64,000 nt of DNA from Zobellia uliginosa (GCF_018860745.1 NZ_JAHKPY010000001.1:88747-152746); one strand, 5' to 3'; counted from the stretch's first letter, positions 26,320-36,100 are shown. The notes: generated from the letters alone by a model not told the origin. Translations and numbers: made by a program.

Positions 26320-26745
26320 TTAAGCTTCTACCATTAGATTTAGCTCAACCGTTATGTTATCCCTAGTTGCTTTGCTATAAGGGCATATTTCATGCGCTGC
26401 ATTAATCAGGTCCTCTCCTTTTTCCTTATCTACTGTAGGCAATAGACAGTCTAAAGTAGCATCTATAAAAAATCCATCTTCATCTTTATTAAAACCAATA
26501 ATTGCGGTTACGCTAAAATCTCCCAAATCATCAACACCATGTTCTTTTGCAACGGCTTCAAGAGCTCCTGCAAAACAAGTTGAATATGCAGCGGCAAAAA
26601 GCTGCTCTGGATTAGTAGATTTCCCATCTGTTTTTCCATTTACACCGGGCATTTTAATATCTAAATCTACGGCTCCATCATCACTTTTTACATGACCTGC
26701 TCTTCCTCCTGTATTCGTTGCTTCCGTTTTAAAAATAGTTTTCAT
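26320..26745 (-). CDS. ohr: Organic hydroperoxide resistance protein (Ohr/OsmC family)
   Basis: 141 residues. The two redox cysteines are Cys57 in YSTCFAGAL and Cys121 in HEICPYSKATRDN, as in Ohr. The N-terminus has TGGRAGHV and the strand LDIKMPG. Ohr reduces organic hydroperoxides with lipoylated proteins as electron donors. A third Cys (Cys100) is present, away from the active site. No OhrR-type MarR regulator gene is adjacent, so control is not visible here. Confidence 0.93.
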   Translation of the reverse strand: MKTIFKTEATNTGGRAGHVKSDDGAVDLDIKMPGVNGKTDGKSTNPEQLFAAAYSTCFAGALEAVAKEHGVDDLGDFSVTAIIGFNKDEDGFFIDATLDCLLPTVDKEKGEDLINAAHEICPYSKATRDNITVELNLMVEA

Positions 26746-26898
26746 TACGTATAAGTTTATGATTACATCATGAAGTTAAGCTATATATTCTTAAAACATA
26801 AAATGGTTTATTAAATTAGTGTGAAATGCACCTTTGTGGTTAAAAAAAGAATGGATTACGCACCTATTACGTAACTTGGGGTAACCAATTTCATCAAA

Positions 26899-27459
26899 AT
26901 GAAAATTCTAAAGTGGACTGTAATTGTATTTGCCATATTAGGTGTTCTTTTCTTTTTTGTTATAAGTCCTTACATAAAGAAACAAACAAAAAAACACAGT
27001 CCTGAACAAACGGTTTCGTATACTAAAAACGGAATGGACCTAACGGTAAACTATTCCAGCCCATCAAAGAAAAACAGGGTGATTTTTGGCGAACTTGTAC
27101 CTTATGATGTGGTTTGGCGCACCGGAGCTAATGAACCCACTACTTTTTCAACAGAAAATGATATTAAAGTAGCAGGAGAGAATCTTCCGGCTGGCACCTA
27201 TTCCTTATGGACTAGACCAAACAGACAAAGTTGGTCTATAATATTTAATAAATACATTCCTGAGTGGGGCGTTAGTATACTCAGCGGAGGAAAAGAAACT
27301 ACACGAATAGAAAAAGAAGATGTAATTGAAATTGAAATACCAACTAAAGAAACTATTGAAACCATAGAAAATTTTACCATAAATTTTGAAATGGAAACCC
27401 AGCTCTTTATGAGCATATCTTGGGACAGAACGTTGGTTAAAATACCTATTAGCAAATAA
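26899..27459 (+). CDS. DUF2911 membrane-anchored protein
   Basis: 186 residues. One N-terminal hydrophobic helix (residues 5-24) anchors the protein; the rest matches DUF2911: VNYSSPSKKNRVIFGELVPYD, then VWRTGANEPTTFS and LPAGTYSLW. The domain has a beta-sandwich character and no known activity. Only two bases separate it from meaB, so they are likely co-transcribed, although a functional tie is not apparent. Confidence 0.85.
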   Translation: MKILKWTVIVFAILGVLFFFVISPYIKKQTKKHSPEQTVSYTKNGMDLTVNYSSPSKKNRVIFGELVPYDVVWRTGANEPTTFSTENDIKVAGENLPAGTYSLWTRPNRQSWSIIFNKYIPEWGVSILSGGKETTRIEKEDVIEIEIPTKETIETIENFTINFEMETQLFMSISWDRTLVKIPISK

Positions 27460-27461
27460 CA

Positions 27462-28505
27462 TTGGAAAATAATAAAAGTTTAGATTCAAAAGGTATTTCT
27501 GAAATTCAGAAAAAAAGGAAAAAATCGGTTGATCCTTCTCAATTAGTGAAAGCACTAATCAATGGAGACAAAACCGCTCTTGGCAGAGCTATTACCCTTG
27601 TTGAGAGTAATAATAAAAATCATCTCAAAGAGGCTAATGCGGTTGTTACCCAATGTCTTCAACAAAAAACAAAAAGTATTCGTATAGGTATTACGGGTGT
27701 TCCGGGTGTAGGTAAAAGCACTTTTATTGAAACGTTTGGTCAACTGTTAACCTCTCTGGGAAACAAAGTTGCCGTACTTACCGTAGACCCTACAAGTAGT
27801 CAGAGTAAAGGAAGTATTCTGGGAGACAAGACCCGGATGGAAGTCTTGGCAAAGGACCCCAACGCTTTTATACGCCCCTCACCTTCCGGCCTTTCATTAG
27901 GTGGGGTTACTCGCAAAACCAGAGAAAGTATTATTTTATGTGAGGCAGCAGGTTTTACGATTATTCTGGTAGAAACTGTTGGAGTGGGACAAAATGAAAC
28001 AACGGTACATGCCATGGTAGACTTTTTTCTGCTCTTAAAATTAGCTGGTGCAGGAGATGAACTTCAAGGTATTAAAAGGGGTATTATAGAAATGGCTGAC
28101 GGCATTGTCATTAATAAGGCAGATGGCGATAACCTTACACAAGCTAAAATTGCAAAAACCGAATTTGAACGTGCTCTGCAGTTGTATCCGCCTAAAGGAA
28201 ATGGTTGGAGACCAAAAGTTACCTATTGCTCTTCTATTGAAAACTCCGGTATAAAAGAGATTTGGGATATTATCTCTGACTATATTTCTACGAGCAAAGC
28301 AACAGGGTATTTTGAGGAAAAGCGAAGACAGCAAAATAAAAACTGGCTATATGAAGCTATTGAAGATCAACTTAAAGCAGACTTCTTTAAAGATTCTAAA
28401 ATAACAAAGGAAATAGACGGCTACCTAAATCAAGTTGTTTCCAAAAAAATATCTCCGTTTTACGCAGCAGACCAATTGATAACGATTTTTAAAACTAGCT
28501 CTTAA
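27462..28505 (+). CDS. meaB: MeaB/ArgK-type G3E GTPase, methylmalonyl-CoA mutase chaperone
   Basis: 347 residues from a TTG at 27462, directly after the DUF2911 stop. Walker A is GVPGVGKST (about residues 78-86); VDPTSS, GSILGDKTRM and the family stretch RPSPSGLSLGGVTRKTRE follow; NKADGDN is the base-recognition motif. MeaB protects and reloads methylmalonyl-CoA mutase with adenosylcobalamin. The cofactor enzyme at 7254 supports such a pathway, but the mutase itself is not in the window. Confidence 0.93.
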   Translation: MENNKSLDSKGISEIQKKRKKSVDPSQLVKALINGDKTALGRAITLVESNNKNHLKEANAVVTQCLQQKTKSIRIGITGVPGVGKSTFIETFGQLLTSLGNKVAVLTVDPTSSQSKGSILGDKTRMEVLAKDPNAFIRPSPSGLSLGGVTRKTRESIILCEAAGFTIILVETVGVGQNETTVHAMVDFFLLLKLAGAGDELQGIKRGIIEMADGIVINKADGDNLTQAKIAKTEFERALQLYPPKGNGWRPKVTYCSSIENSGIKEIWDIISDYISTSKATGYFEEKRRQQNKNWLYEAIEDQLKADFFKDSKITKEIDGYLNQVVSKKISPFYAADQLITIFKTSS

Positions 28506-28545
28506 TTAATTAGCTTAATTTGCAGGCTAAACGTCTTTTATTCTG

Positions 28546-29508
28546 ATGGATTTAGTTACCACATCCCTATTGTCTATTGTTATTCCGGTTTTTAACGAAT
28601 CTGAAAATGTTGTTCTGCTTACCAATAATATTCACGAAAGTCTTACCGGCTATAACTACCAAATTATCTACGTAGATGATTTTTCTTTTGATGGGACTAG
28701 AAAGGTAATTAAAAACATGAAAGATGGTAAAGTCCATCTCATCAGTCTAAAACGGAATTACGGTCAGAGTCTGGCATTAGCGGCGGGCATTGATTATGCA
28801 GAAGGTGATTACATTATTACCATGGACGGTGATATGCAGAACGACCCTAGCGATATTCCAAAGATGCTAAAATACATAGTGAATGAAAAGTACGATGTTG
28901 TTACCGGTATTCGCGCTGATAGAAAAGATTCGTTCGTAAAAAAAATACCTTCTAAAATAGCAAATGCTTTAATACGCCGTACAGCTAAATTGGATATAAA
29001 AGATAATGGCTGCGCCTTAAAAATTTTCACTGCAGAAACAGCCAAAGAGTTAAACCTATACGGAGAAATGCACCGGTTCATTACTTTATTAGCCCATTTT
29101 GAGGGTGCACGTATCAAACAGATTCCCGTAAAACATCATGCAAGGCATGCCGGCTCTTCTAAATACGGTCTAGAACGTATATTTAAGGTGGTGGCAGATA
29201 TTATGTTGCTTTTATTCATTAGAAAATATTTTCAAAGGCCTATTCACTTTTTCGGGATTTTTGGCTTCGTTCTGATTTTAATAGGTATAGGTATAAATAT
29301 TCATCTATTAATAGTGAAATTTGGCCTTGGAGAGGATATAGGTTCTAGGCCGTTGTTAACCTTTGGTATGATGTTTATCCTAGCCGGCATTCAGCTTTTC
29401 ACAATAGGTATAGTAATGGAGCTTCTGATTCGCACTTACTACGAATCTCAAAATAAGCGTCCTTATAAAATAAAGAATGTTACTATTGGTAATCGAGTAA
29501 AATCTTAG
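28546..29508 (+). CDS. GtrB/DPM1-like polyprenyl-phosphate glycosyltransferase (GT2)
   Basis: 320 residues. The GT2 domain has SIVIPVFNESENV, YVDDFSFDGTRKV and the MDGDMQNDP metal-binding motif. Two C-terminal membrane helices (about residues 230-300) place it with GtrB, ArnC and dolichyl-phosphate mannose synthase-like enzymes, which load a sugar on undecaprenyl phosphate. The next gene, convergent, is an ArnT-like GT39 that would use such a lipid-linked sugar, and a PAP2 phosphatase could recycle the lipid. Confidence 0.87.
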   Translation: MDLVTTSLLSIVIPVFNESENVVLLTNNIHESLTGYNYQIIYVDDFSFDGTRKVIKNMKDGKVHLISLKRNYGQSLALAAGIDYAEGDYIITMDGDMQNDPSDIPKMLKYIVNEKYDVVTGIRADRKDSFVKKIPSKIANALIRRTAKLDIKDNGCALKIFTAETAKELNLYGEMHRFITLLAHFEGARIKQIPVKHHARHAGSSKYGLERIFKVVADIMLLLFIRKYFQRPIHFFGIFGFVLILIGIGINIHLLIVKFGLGEDIGSRPLLTFGMMFILAGIQLFTIGIVMELLIRTYYESQNKRPYKIKNVTIGNRVKS

Positions 29509-29539
29509 CTTTTCTTTTTAAGAATATCTATTCCCTATA

Positions 29540-31195
29540 TCAACGAAGGTGGATTAAATGCATTTTTTTTAATGTCCGTTTTCGTGTAGACGGGTTCAAA
29601 AAGTCCTTGCTCAGCATGGAAACCTGATAGTCATTTACCGTAAACTGCTGGTCCCAATCAAGTCCGGCATCTTGCACTCTTTTTAAATCTATGTCATTAG
29701 CATATAGCCATACGTTCCTTCTTTTTTCCATAGTTTTTAAGGAAGTGTGTTGAACAGGGTAGCGATTATAAAAATCCAATGCCCATGTATTAAAGTCTGA
29801 TACACGATATATCTTATCCACAGGTATATTCTCATCAGAAACTACCTCAGCCATACTAGATCCAGCTTGGTAGCTAAGAAGTTCAGGATAAAAATGCAGG
29901 TTTAAAACTGAATTTAAAAGTAAAGAACTATAGACGGATAAGGTTATTATCCGTAAAAAACGAGCTTCTCTTTTTAAGCAGAAATAAATGATAACGATTA
30001 ATAAGACCGTTAATAAAACAGACGCTATAAGACTCTCAAATTTAAAGACATAAAAGCATATAAATAGTGTAGCCGTAAAGACTATACTAAGCACAAAATA
30101 CTGAGATCCTAAAAGTATTTTTAGCATCTTCTCTTTATCAAACCTAATTAAATCACTTATATAAGATGCTGTAAGTACCGCAAACAAGGGGATAATGATA
30201 TTTAAATAATGTGGTAGCTTAAATTGTGAAGAGCTTGCTACAGTAAAAAAGACAATTATAGTTCCCAAAGTTAAAAACTCAAACTTAGGATTATAGCTAA
30301 ATTTTAATTTGAAAAATAGTCTAACACGAGAGCCAAAAGCAAATAAACCCGGAATTGTCCAAGGAATAAAGACCCACAAAAAGGTATGAAAAAAGAAAAA
30401 ATAGTCTTTTGAAGTTTGTCCCATGGTACCTCCGGTACGTTCCAAACTTTGTTCCCAAAAGATAAACAGAATACCGCTGCGATTGGATGCTCCGCGAATA
30501 ACCTTCTCAGGATGTAGATCAAACTGATGGTAATAAGCATATAACATAGGGGCTATGGCTATTCCAAAAAATACAAGGCCCACTAAAACCTTCCAACTAA
30601 GAATACTCTTCCACTTACGCGTATAGCTCAAATGACAGATTATGGCAACACCAATAACAAAGAGCGCAATCTGACCTTTAGTTGAAAATGCCAGACCGGC
30701 CGCCAAACCTCCAATAATTATGGAATTTAGCGTACGTTTTTCAATATAAGTCGCAAATTGCCAAATTGATAAAATAGTAAAAGCGGTAAGAACAGCATCT
30801 GTGCGAACATCAATAACAGATAGAACAATAGTCTGCGCAGTCATGAAAATAAGAGCAGCCAATTTACCGGTTTTGGTATTATAAAGTAACTTACCCAACC
30901 CATAACAACTGTAGGCCCCTAATATGGTTGCCAAAATAGCAGGTATTCTATAGGCCCATTCAAATAAACCAAAAATCTTGAATGATAAAGCTGCTAACCA
31001 AAAGTGAAGATGAGGCTTATCCAAATATTGAGCCCCGCCCTTTATGAGGTTTACAAAGTCATTCTCTTGTACCATTCTCATTGCCATTACGGCAAACTGA
31101 GCGGAATCTGATTCAAAAAGAGTGACAAACATTCCAGCAATATAGACCAGAACAATTAGCACTAATAAAAAACCATATCTAAGGTTCGATATCAT
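29540..31195 (-). CDS. ArnT-like glycosyltransferase family 39 membrane protein
   Basis: 551 residues from the ATG at 31193-31195 (MISNLRYGFL); a longer frame from 31258 would only add sequence encoded within the PAP2 gene. The protein has about 11-12 membrane helices. The first periplasmic loop has DSAQFAVMAMRM and KPHLHFWLAAL, matching ArnT/PMT-type enzymes with a catalytic acidic residue. Such enzymes move a sugar from a polyprenyl phosphate to lipid A or protein. It overlaps the PAP2 gene by 17 bp. Confidence 0.85.
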   Translation of the reverse strand: MISNLRYGFLLVLIVLVYIAGMFVTLFESDSAQFAVMAMRMVQENDFVNLIKGGAQYLDKPHLHFWLAALSFKIFGLFEWAYRIPAILATILGAYSCYGLGKLLYNTKTGKLAALIFMTAQTIVLSVIDVRTDAVLTAFTILSIWQFATYIEKRTLNSIIIGGLAAGLAFSTKGQIALFVIGVAIICHLSYTRKWKSILSWKVLVGLVFFGIAIAPMLYAYYHQFDLHPEKVIRGASNRSGILFIFWEQSLERTGGTMGQTSKDYFFFFHTFLWVFIPWTIPGLFAFGSRVRLFFKLKFSYNPKFEFLTLGTIIVFFTVASSSQFKLPHYLNIIIPLFAVLTASYISDLIRFDKEKMLKILLGSQYFVLSIVFTATLFICFYVFKFESLIASVLLTVLLIVIIYFCLKREARFLRIITLSVYSSLLLNSVLNLHFYPELLSYQAGSSMAEVVSDENIPVDKIYRVSDFNTWALDFYNRYPVQHTSLKTMEKRRNVWLYANDIDLKRVQDAGLDWDQQFTVNDYQVSMLSKDFLNPSTRKRTLKKMHLIHLR

Positions 31196-31760
31196 ACAGA
31201 TATTTCTCGATTGCAAATATATACAACTTAGAAAACAACCAACTAAAAAACAAGCCAATTAAGGCTCCCGTTAACACATCCAATGGAAAGTGAACTCCTA
31301 AGTAGATTCTGCTATACGCAACCAAAACTGCCCAGAATATCAATATAAATCCTATATAATTATATTTATGCCTTAGGACTAAAGTAAAGAAAAAAGCTAC
31401 TGCAAAGCTATTTGCGGCATGTGCGGAAAAGTAACCGAATTTACCTCCACAAGAAGATTTGACCAACCTTACCAAACCATCCAAATCAGGGTCATGGCAA
31501 GGTCGTAAACGTTGTACGCCGTATTTAAAGAAATTACCCAACTGATCGGTAACTACAATTAACAAACAAACGGTAATCAAAAGAACTACGGTTTTCTTTA
31601 GACCATAGGTTTTGAAAGCCAAGAACAACAAGACTGCATATAATGGTATGGCACTAAATTTATCTGAAATGAACAACCAAAAAGCATCCCATTGCGATGT
31701 TCCCAAGTTGTTTAGAAAAAGGAAGAGTTCTTTATCGTGTTGAACAAGTTCTTGCCACAT
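31179..31760 (-). CDS. PAP2-family lipid phosphatase
   Basis: 193 residues with five to six membrane helices. The three PAP2 motifs are KYGVQRLRP (K-x6-RP), SAHAAN (in place of PSGH) and SRIYLGVHFPLDV (SR-x5-H-x3-D). The family removes phosphate from undecaprenyl pyrophosphate, phosphatidate or lipid A at the outer face of the membrane. Overlap with the GT39 gene suggests a joint role in lipid-linked sugar or lipid A modification. Confidence 0.9.
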   Translation of the reverse strand: MWQELVQHDKELFLFLNNLGTSQWDAFWLFISDKFSAIPLYAVLLFLAFKTYGLKKTVVLLITVCLLIVVTDQLGNFFKYGVQRLRPCHDPDLDGLVRLVKSSCGGKFGYFSAHAANSFAVAFFFTLVLRHKYNYIGFILIFWAVLVAYSRIYLGVHFPLDVLTGALIGLFFSWLFSKLYIFAIEKYLYDIEP

Positions 31761-31768
31761 GATTTTTC

Positions 31769-31996
31769 TTATTCTTCGTATCTAGAAACTTCACGGTCAT
31801 AAAACTCACCGGCCTGCTCTATTAGTCCTTCCGCTTCGGATTCTAACTCCTTTTCATCCTCAGTAGAAAAGTCCTCCAACCACTCTACCTCATCGTTTTC
31901 TAAGTTGATTATAAATCTAGGATATTCAGTATGTACAACGAAAATGGCCGTGGGATAATCAGTATTATCTCCTAACAAAAATTTTGGGAATTCCAT
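31769..31996 (-). CDS. Conserved small acidic protein, 75 residues
   Basis: No signal peptide or membrane helix. The sequence is rich in Glu and Asp (DEVEWLEDFSTEDEKELESE), with a beta-strand-like start (FLLGDNTDYPTAIFVVH). It lies 8 bp before the PAP2 gene and 2 bp after the MATE gene on the same strand, so it belongs to that operon. I do not recognise a named domain. Confidence 0.6.
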   Translation of the reverse strand: MEFPKFLLGDNTDYPTAIFVVHTEYPRFIINLENDEVEWLEDFSTEDEKELESEAEGLIEQAGEFYDREVSRYEE

Positions 31997-31997
31997 C

Positions 31998-33368
31998 TTA
32001 TGAATTTACTATTAGCTTTTTAGTCAAATAATTGAAGCGAATATACAACATAACCGCCGATGCACTAAGCCCTGTAAGCAAACCTATCCATATGCCTGTG
32101 CTTTTTAGTTCTGTATGTAAACCTAAATAGTAGCTAACGGGAAAGCCTATGGCCCAGTACGCTATAAAGGTAATCAATGTTGGTATTTTTACATCTTGTA
32201 ACCCACGTAGCGCGCCTAAAACTACCACTTGAACACCATCCGATATTTGAAAAAACGCGGCAACCAATAAGAGCTGAGCGGCTAAGGCTATAACCTCCGT
32301 ATTATCTGCTACGTTCATGACATCGTCCAAATCCAAATATATGGTTGGGAACCAATATCTGCCTATCAAAAATAAGGCGGCAAAAAACACCTCCAGCAAT
32401 AAGGTGAGTAAGAATATAGACAATCCAACGCGTCTTAAGTCCACAAAATTGCGCAATCCCTTTTGGTTTCCTACGCGAATCATGGCAGCAATACCTAGAC
32501 CCATTCCGAACATAAAGGTCATACTACTTAAGTTCAGAGCAATCTGGTTGGCTGCTTGAGCATTTTTTCCCAAGACACCACTAAGCCAGATAGCAGCAGT
32601 AAATATGGCTACTTCAAAAAACATTTGCAATGCAGAAGGGAAGCCGAGATTTATAATTTTATTGATTACCTTTTTCTCAATATGTTTCCAATTAAACCCT
32701 GTAACATAATTGTGAAACTTTTTTTTGCTCTTTAGGAGATACCAGATATACACAACCATTAGGACACGAGAAACCAGTGTGCCAATAGCAGCACCAACTA
32801 TACCCATCTTTGGAAAACCAAAAGAACCGAAAATTAATAAATAGTTGATAATTATATTTACCACATTTGCCATAATGGTAGCATACATGGGGTATTTGGT
32901 TTGTGACAAGCCTTCTGAAAATTGTTTGAATGCCTGAAAAATAACCAAAGGCACCAATGAGAAGGCTACTAAATCCAAATATGGCAATGCTAAAGTAACA
33001 ACCTCTTCGGACTGCCGCATTGAATACATTAATGGTTTTGCAAGTAATATAATTCCGAACAAGATCAGACTCAGAACCGTACATAAAACCAGTCCATGTT
33101 TTAGCGCACTCTTAGCATCCCCTTTGTTTCCGGCCCCATCTGCCTCTGCTACCAAGGGAGTTATGGCTGTAGAAAAGCCAATGCCCAATGACATAGCTAT
33201 AAATACAAAACTATTGCCCAAAGACACTGCAGCCAGTTCCGCCGTACCCAATTGGCCTACCATAATATTATCCGCCAGTTGCACGAAAGTGTGGCCCAAC
33301 ATACCTAATATTACGGGTACGGAAAGCTTTATGTTATATCTAAATTCTTTAGTGTATTGCTGAAACAA
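31998..33368 (-). CDS. MATE family multidrug efflux transporter
   Basis: 456 residues, about 12 membrane helices in two homologous halves. The first half has LGMLGHTFVQLADNIMVGQLG, given here by its key parts HTFVQLADNIMVG and LGTAELAAVSLGN, a MATE signature. The second half starts near INLGFPSALQMFFEV. Such transporters export cationic drugs or metabolites in exchange for Na+ or H+. It is first in the minus-strand run MATE, small acidic protein, PAP2, GT39. Confidence 0.92.
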   Translation of the reverse strand: MFQQYTKEFRYNIKLSVPVILGMLGHTFVQLADNIMVGQLGTAELAAVSLGNSFVFIAMSLGIGFSTAITPLVAEADGAGNKGDAKSALKHGLVLCTVLSLILFGIILLAKPLMYSMRQSEEVVTLALPYLDLVAFSLVPLVIFQAFKQFSEGLSQTKYPMYATIMANVVNIIINYLLIFGSFGFPKMGIVGAAIGTLVSRVLMVVYIWYLLKSKKKFHNYVTGFNWKHIEKKVINKIINLGFPSALQMFFEVAIFTAAIWLSGVLGKNAQAANQIALNLSSMTFMFGMGLGIAAMIRVGNQKGLRNFVDLRRVGLSIFLLTLLLEVFFAALFLIGRYWFPTIYLDLDDVMNVADNTEVIALAAQLLLVAAFFQISDGVQVVVLGALRGLQDVKIPTLITFIAYWAIGFPVSYYLGLHTELKSTGIWIGLLTGLSASAVMLYIRFNYLTKKLIVNS

Positions 33369-33406
33369 AACTGATTTATTTGATAAAGTTTAAGTTAAAA
33401 CGGAGT

Positions 33407-34186
33407 TTATTTTTCTGCTAATTTGGCTTCGTCCCAAAAGACATCCATTTCCGCAAGGGTCATTTCTTTAAGTTCTTTTCCTAGTTCTTTAGCTTTGGCT
33501 TCCAAATATTGAAAACGTCCTATGAACTTCTTATTGGTTCGCTCCAAAGCATTTTCTGGACTGATATTCAAAAAACGTGCATAATTGACCATAGAGAACA
33601 TAACATCTCCAAATTCAGACTCCATTTTATCTTGGTCGTTTACTTTTACTTCTTCCTGAAACTCTGCCAGCTCTTCTTGTACTTTCTCCCAAACCTGTTC
33701 CGGCTTTTCCCAATCAAAACCTACTCCTGCTACTTTTTCTTGAACACGACTAGCTTTTACCAAAGCAGGCAGACCTCTGGGTACACCTTCCAATACACTT
33801 TTCTTTCCTTCTTTAAGTTTGATGTTTTCCCAATTACGTTTCACATCTTCTTCACTGGTCACCTTTACATCACCATAAATATGTGGATGGCGGTTGATCA
33901 GTTTGTCGCAAATTTCATTACAGACATCCGCAATATCAAAATCATTAGTTTCACTACCTATTTTTGAGTAAAAAACAATATGAAGTAAAACATCCCCCAA
34001 CTCTTTCTTTACTTCCTCCAAATCATCATCAAGAATAGCATCACCAAGTTCGTAAGTCTCTTCGATAGTAAGATGACGCAGAGTTTTCATAGTCTGTTTT
34101 TTATCCCACGGGCACTGCTCTCGCAATTCATCCATAATGGTCAACAAACGATCAAAGGCCTCTAGTTTTTGCTGTCTTGTATTCAT
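33407..34186 (-). CDS. mazG: Nucleoside triphosphate pyrophosphohydrolase MazG
   Basis: 259 residues with two MazG helical domains. The first carries CPWDKKQTMKTLRHLTIEE and the metal-binding EEVKKELGDVLLH; the second has EELAEFQEEV and ESEFGDVMFS. The enzyme hydrolyses NTPs, including damaged or signalling nucleotides, to NMP and pyrophosphate. It lies 38 bp upstream of the MATE gene on the same strand. Confidence 0.93.
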   Translation of the reverse strand: MNTRQQKLEAFDRLLTIMDELREQCPWDKKQTMKTLRHLTIEETYELGDAILDDDLEEVKKELGDVLLHIVFYSKIGSETNDFDIADVCNEICDKLINRHPHIYGDVKVTSEEDVKRNWENIKLKEGKKSVLEGVPRGLPALVKASRVQEKVAGVGFDWEKPEQVWEKVQEELAEFQEEVKVNDQDKMESEFGDVMFSMVNYARFLNISPENALERTNKKFIGRFQYLEAKAKELGKELKEMTLAEMDVFWDEAKLAEK

Positions 34187-34285
34187 ACCCTAAAATTTGC
34201 GTAAAAGTACAAAGACCCACTCTTTAACGTGTGGAAAATTTAGAGTATTTTAGAAGTCCTTACCAAGACTTAACTATACTAAGAT

Positions 34286-35125
34286 ATGATTCATTCAAAC
34301 AGAAGAAATTTTTTAAAACAATCAGGTTTAGCCGCTGCCGGAAGCCTTTTATTGCCTACCATGGGTTTTGCCTTTTCGCCAAGTGAAAAATATGGAGTAC
34401 AGCTCTATACCTTTCGTGATGAAATGGCCAAGGATGCCATAGGTACACTAGAGCAAATTGCTTCCATCGGTATTAAAAAAATAGAATCTGCGCGAAGCAA
34501 AGAAGGGCTCTATTACGGCCTTTCACCAAAAGAAATGAAAGAAACTTGCGACAGCTTAGATATGAAACTTTGCAGTGGCCATGTGGCTTTGGACAAAAAT
34601 TTTGATGATACCATGCGCCAAGCCGTTGAATCCGGTCAAGAGTATGTTATTTGCTCTTCCCTGCCTAGTAAAGGTCAGAATATTGAGAATTACAAAAAAG
34701 TTGCAGATGCTTTTAACGAAGCTGGAAAAGCTTGTAAAAAGTTAGGGTTGAAATTCGGTTATCACAACCACGAATACGAATTTGAATCTGATAAAGACGA
34801 AGTACTTTATGATGTTCTGATGGATAATACAGACCCAGAACTAGTTCATATGGAATTGGATTTAGGTTGGGTGATCGTTGCAGAAAAAGACCCGTTACAT
34901 TATTTTAAAAAATATCCTAATCGTTTCCCGCTGTGGCATTTGAAAGATATGAATATGCAGGAAAAGGTAAGTACGGAATTTGGTAAGGGCGGACTTGATA
35001 TTGTCATGATGATGGAGAACAAATCAGTATCAGGCGTAAAACATATTTTTATAGAGCAAGAAGAATATGCCAGTACACCTATGGAAAGTATGAAAGAGAA
35101 CATGTTATTTTTAAAAGCATTATAA
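34286..35125 (+). CDS. Tat-exported sugar phosphate isomerase/epimerase (TIM barrel)
   Basis: 279 residues. The signal is twin-arginine (SNRRNFLKQSG, then a hydrophobic AAGSLLLPTMG). The mature part is the xylose-isomerase-like AP endonuclease 2 barrel: YGVQLYTFRDEM, FGYHNHEYEF and MELDLGWV hold metal-binding His, Glu and Asp. Members isomerise or epimerise sugars or inositols. The next gene, 2 bp downstream, is an SMP-30 lactonase-like lipoprotein, so the two probably act in sequence on an exported sugar in the periplasm. Confidence 0.85.
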   Translation: MIHSNRRNFLKQSGLAAAGSLLLPTMGFAFSPSEKYGVQLYTFRDEMAKDAIGTLEQIASIGIKKIESARSKEGLYYGLSPKEMKETCDSLDMKLCSGHVALDKNFDDTMRQAVESGQEYVICSSLPSKGQNIENYKKVADAFNEAGKACKKLGLKFGYHNHEYEFESDKDEVLYDVLMDNTDPELVHMELDLGWVIVAEKDPLHYFKKYPNRFPLWHLKDMNMQEKVSTEFGKGGLDIVMMMENKSVSGVKHIFIEQEEYASTPMESMKENMLFLKAL

Positions 35126-35127
35126 AC

Positions 35128-36042
35128 ATGAGAAATAATAGTATACCCTACCTCCTATCTACTTTGGTTTTATTAGGGCTTTGCTCTTGTAAAGCACAAC
35201 AAAAGAAGGCAGAAGAGATTATTGCTGAGGATGCAGAACTGACCTTAGTTTCTGAAGAATATAAATTTACCGAAGGACCTGCCGTTGATGCAAACGGAGA
35301 TATTTATTTCACGGACCAGCCCAATGATAGAATTGTAAAATGGGATGCTGCTAGCAATACCGTTACGGACTATATGAAACCTTCAGGTCGTGCAAACGGA
35401 CTCTATTTTGACCATGACGGCAACCTTTTGGCGGCGGCCGATGAAAAAAATGAACTATGGAGCATTTCTCCCGATAAAAAAGTAACCGTACTTATTGATG
35501 ATTACGAAGAAAAAAAGTTAAATGGCCCAAATGACATTTGGGTTGATTTAGTGGGAGGGATTTATTTTACCGACCCGTTTTACAAAAGGTCTTGGTGGAA
35601 ACATACGGAACCGGAACAAACCGCCAGAAGGGTATATTACCTTTCAAAAGGAAGCTCAACGCCAAAAATTGTAGCCGATGATAATTTTGAACAACCTAAT
35701 GGTATTATAGGTTCTCCGGATGGAAAAACGCTATATGTTTCTGATAACGGAGCTAAAAAAACATATATGTATACCATCGATTCCAATGGTAATCTATCAA
35801 ACAAAAAACTGTTTGCCGATATGGGTTCTGATGGTATGACCTTAGACAACCAAGGCAATGTGTATCTTACCGGAGACGGAGTTACCGTATTTAATTCCAA
35901 AGGTGAACAAATAGAACATATTGCGGTTCCCAAAAGTTGGACAGCCAATGTAACTTTTGGCGGACCTGACCAAAACATACTTTTTATTACAGCTATGGAT
36001 TCTGTTTATACATTAGCCATGAACGTGCATGGTGTAAGATAA
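35128..36042 (+). CDS. SMP-30/gluconolactonase-like lipoprotein
   Basis: 304 residues. The lipoprotein signal ends at LGLCSC (Cys about 21). A six-bladed propeller of the SMP-30 family follows: EGPAVDANGDIYFTDQPNDR, LNGPNDIWVD, GGIYFTDPFY and NGIIGSPDGKTLYVSD. Conserved Glu, Asn and Asp residues in these repeats bind the divalent metal. It likely hydrolyses a sugar lactone. It forms an operon with the isomerase upstream and ends with a strong terminator. Confidence 0.9.
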   Translation: MRNNSIPYLLSTLVLLGLCSCKAQQKKAEEIIAEDAELTLVSEEYKFTEGPAVDANGDIYFTDQPNDRIVKWDAASNTVTDYMKPSGRANGLYFDHDGNLLAAADEKNELWSISPDKKVTVLIDDYEEKKLNGPNDIWVDLVGGIYFTDPFYKRSWWKHTEPEQTARRVYYLSKGSSTPKIVADDNFEQPNGIIGSPDGKTLYVSDNGAKKTYMYTIDSNGNLSNKKLFADMGSDGMTLDNQGNVYLTGDGVTVFNSKGEQIEHIAVPKSWTANVTFGGPDQNILFITAMDSVYTLAMNVHGVR

Positions 36043-36062
36043 GTTTCAAGATTTTAAAATAT

Positions 36063-36100
36063 AAAAAAGCCATTTCACAAATTTGTGAAATGGCTTTTTC
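36063..36100 (+). terminator. Strong palindromic terminator between SMP-30 gene and efflux operon
   Basis: Perfect stem aaaaagccatttcacaaa / tttgtgaaatggcttttt with no unpaired loop beyond the turn. Both ends are A/T tracts, so it may work in both directions for the convergent genes. Confidence 0.92.

Noticed and set aside
31196..31258. Upstream start for the GT39 gene
   Set aside because: The extra residues are encoded within the PAP2 gene and add a Cys-rich segment not expected before the first helix.
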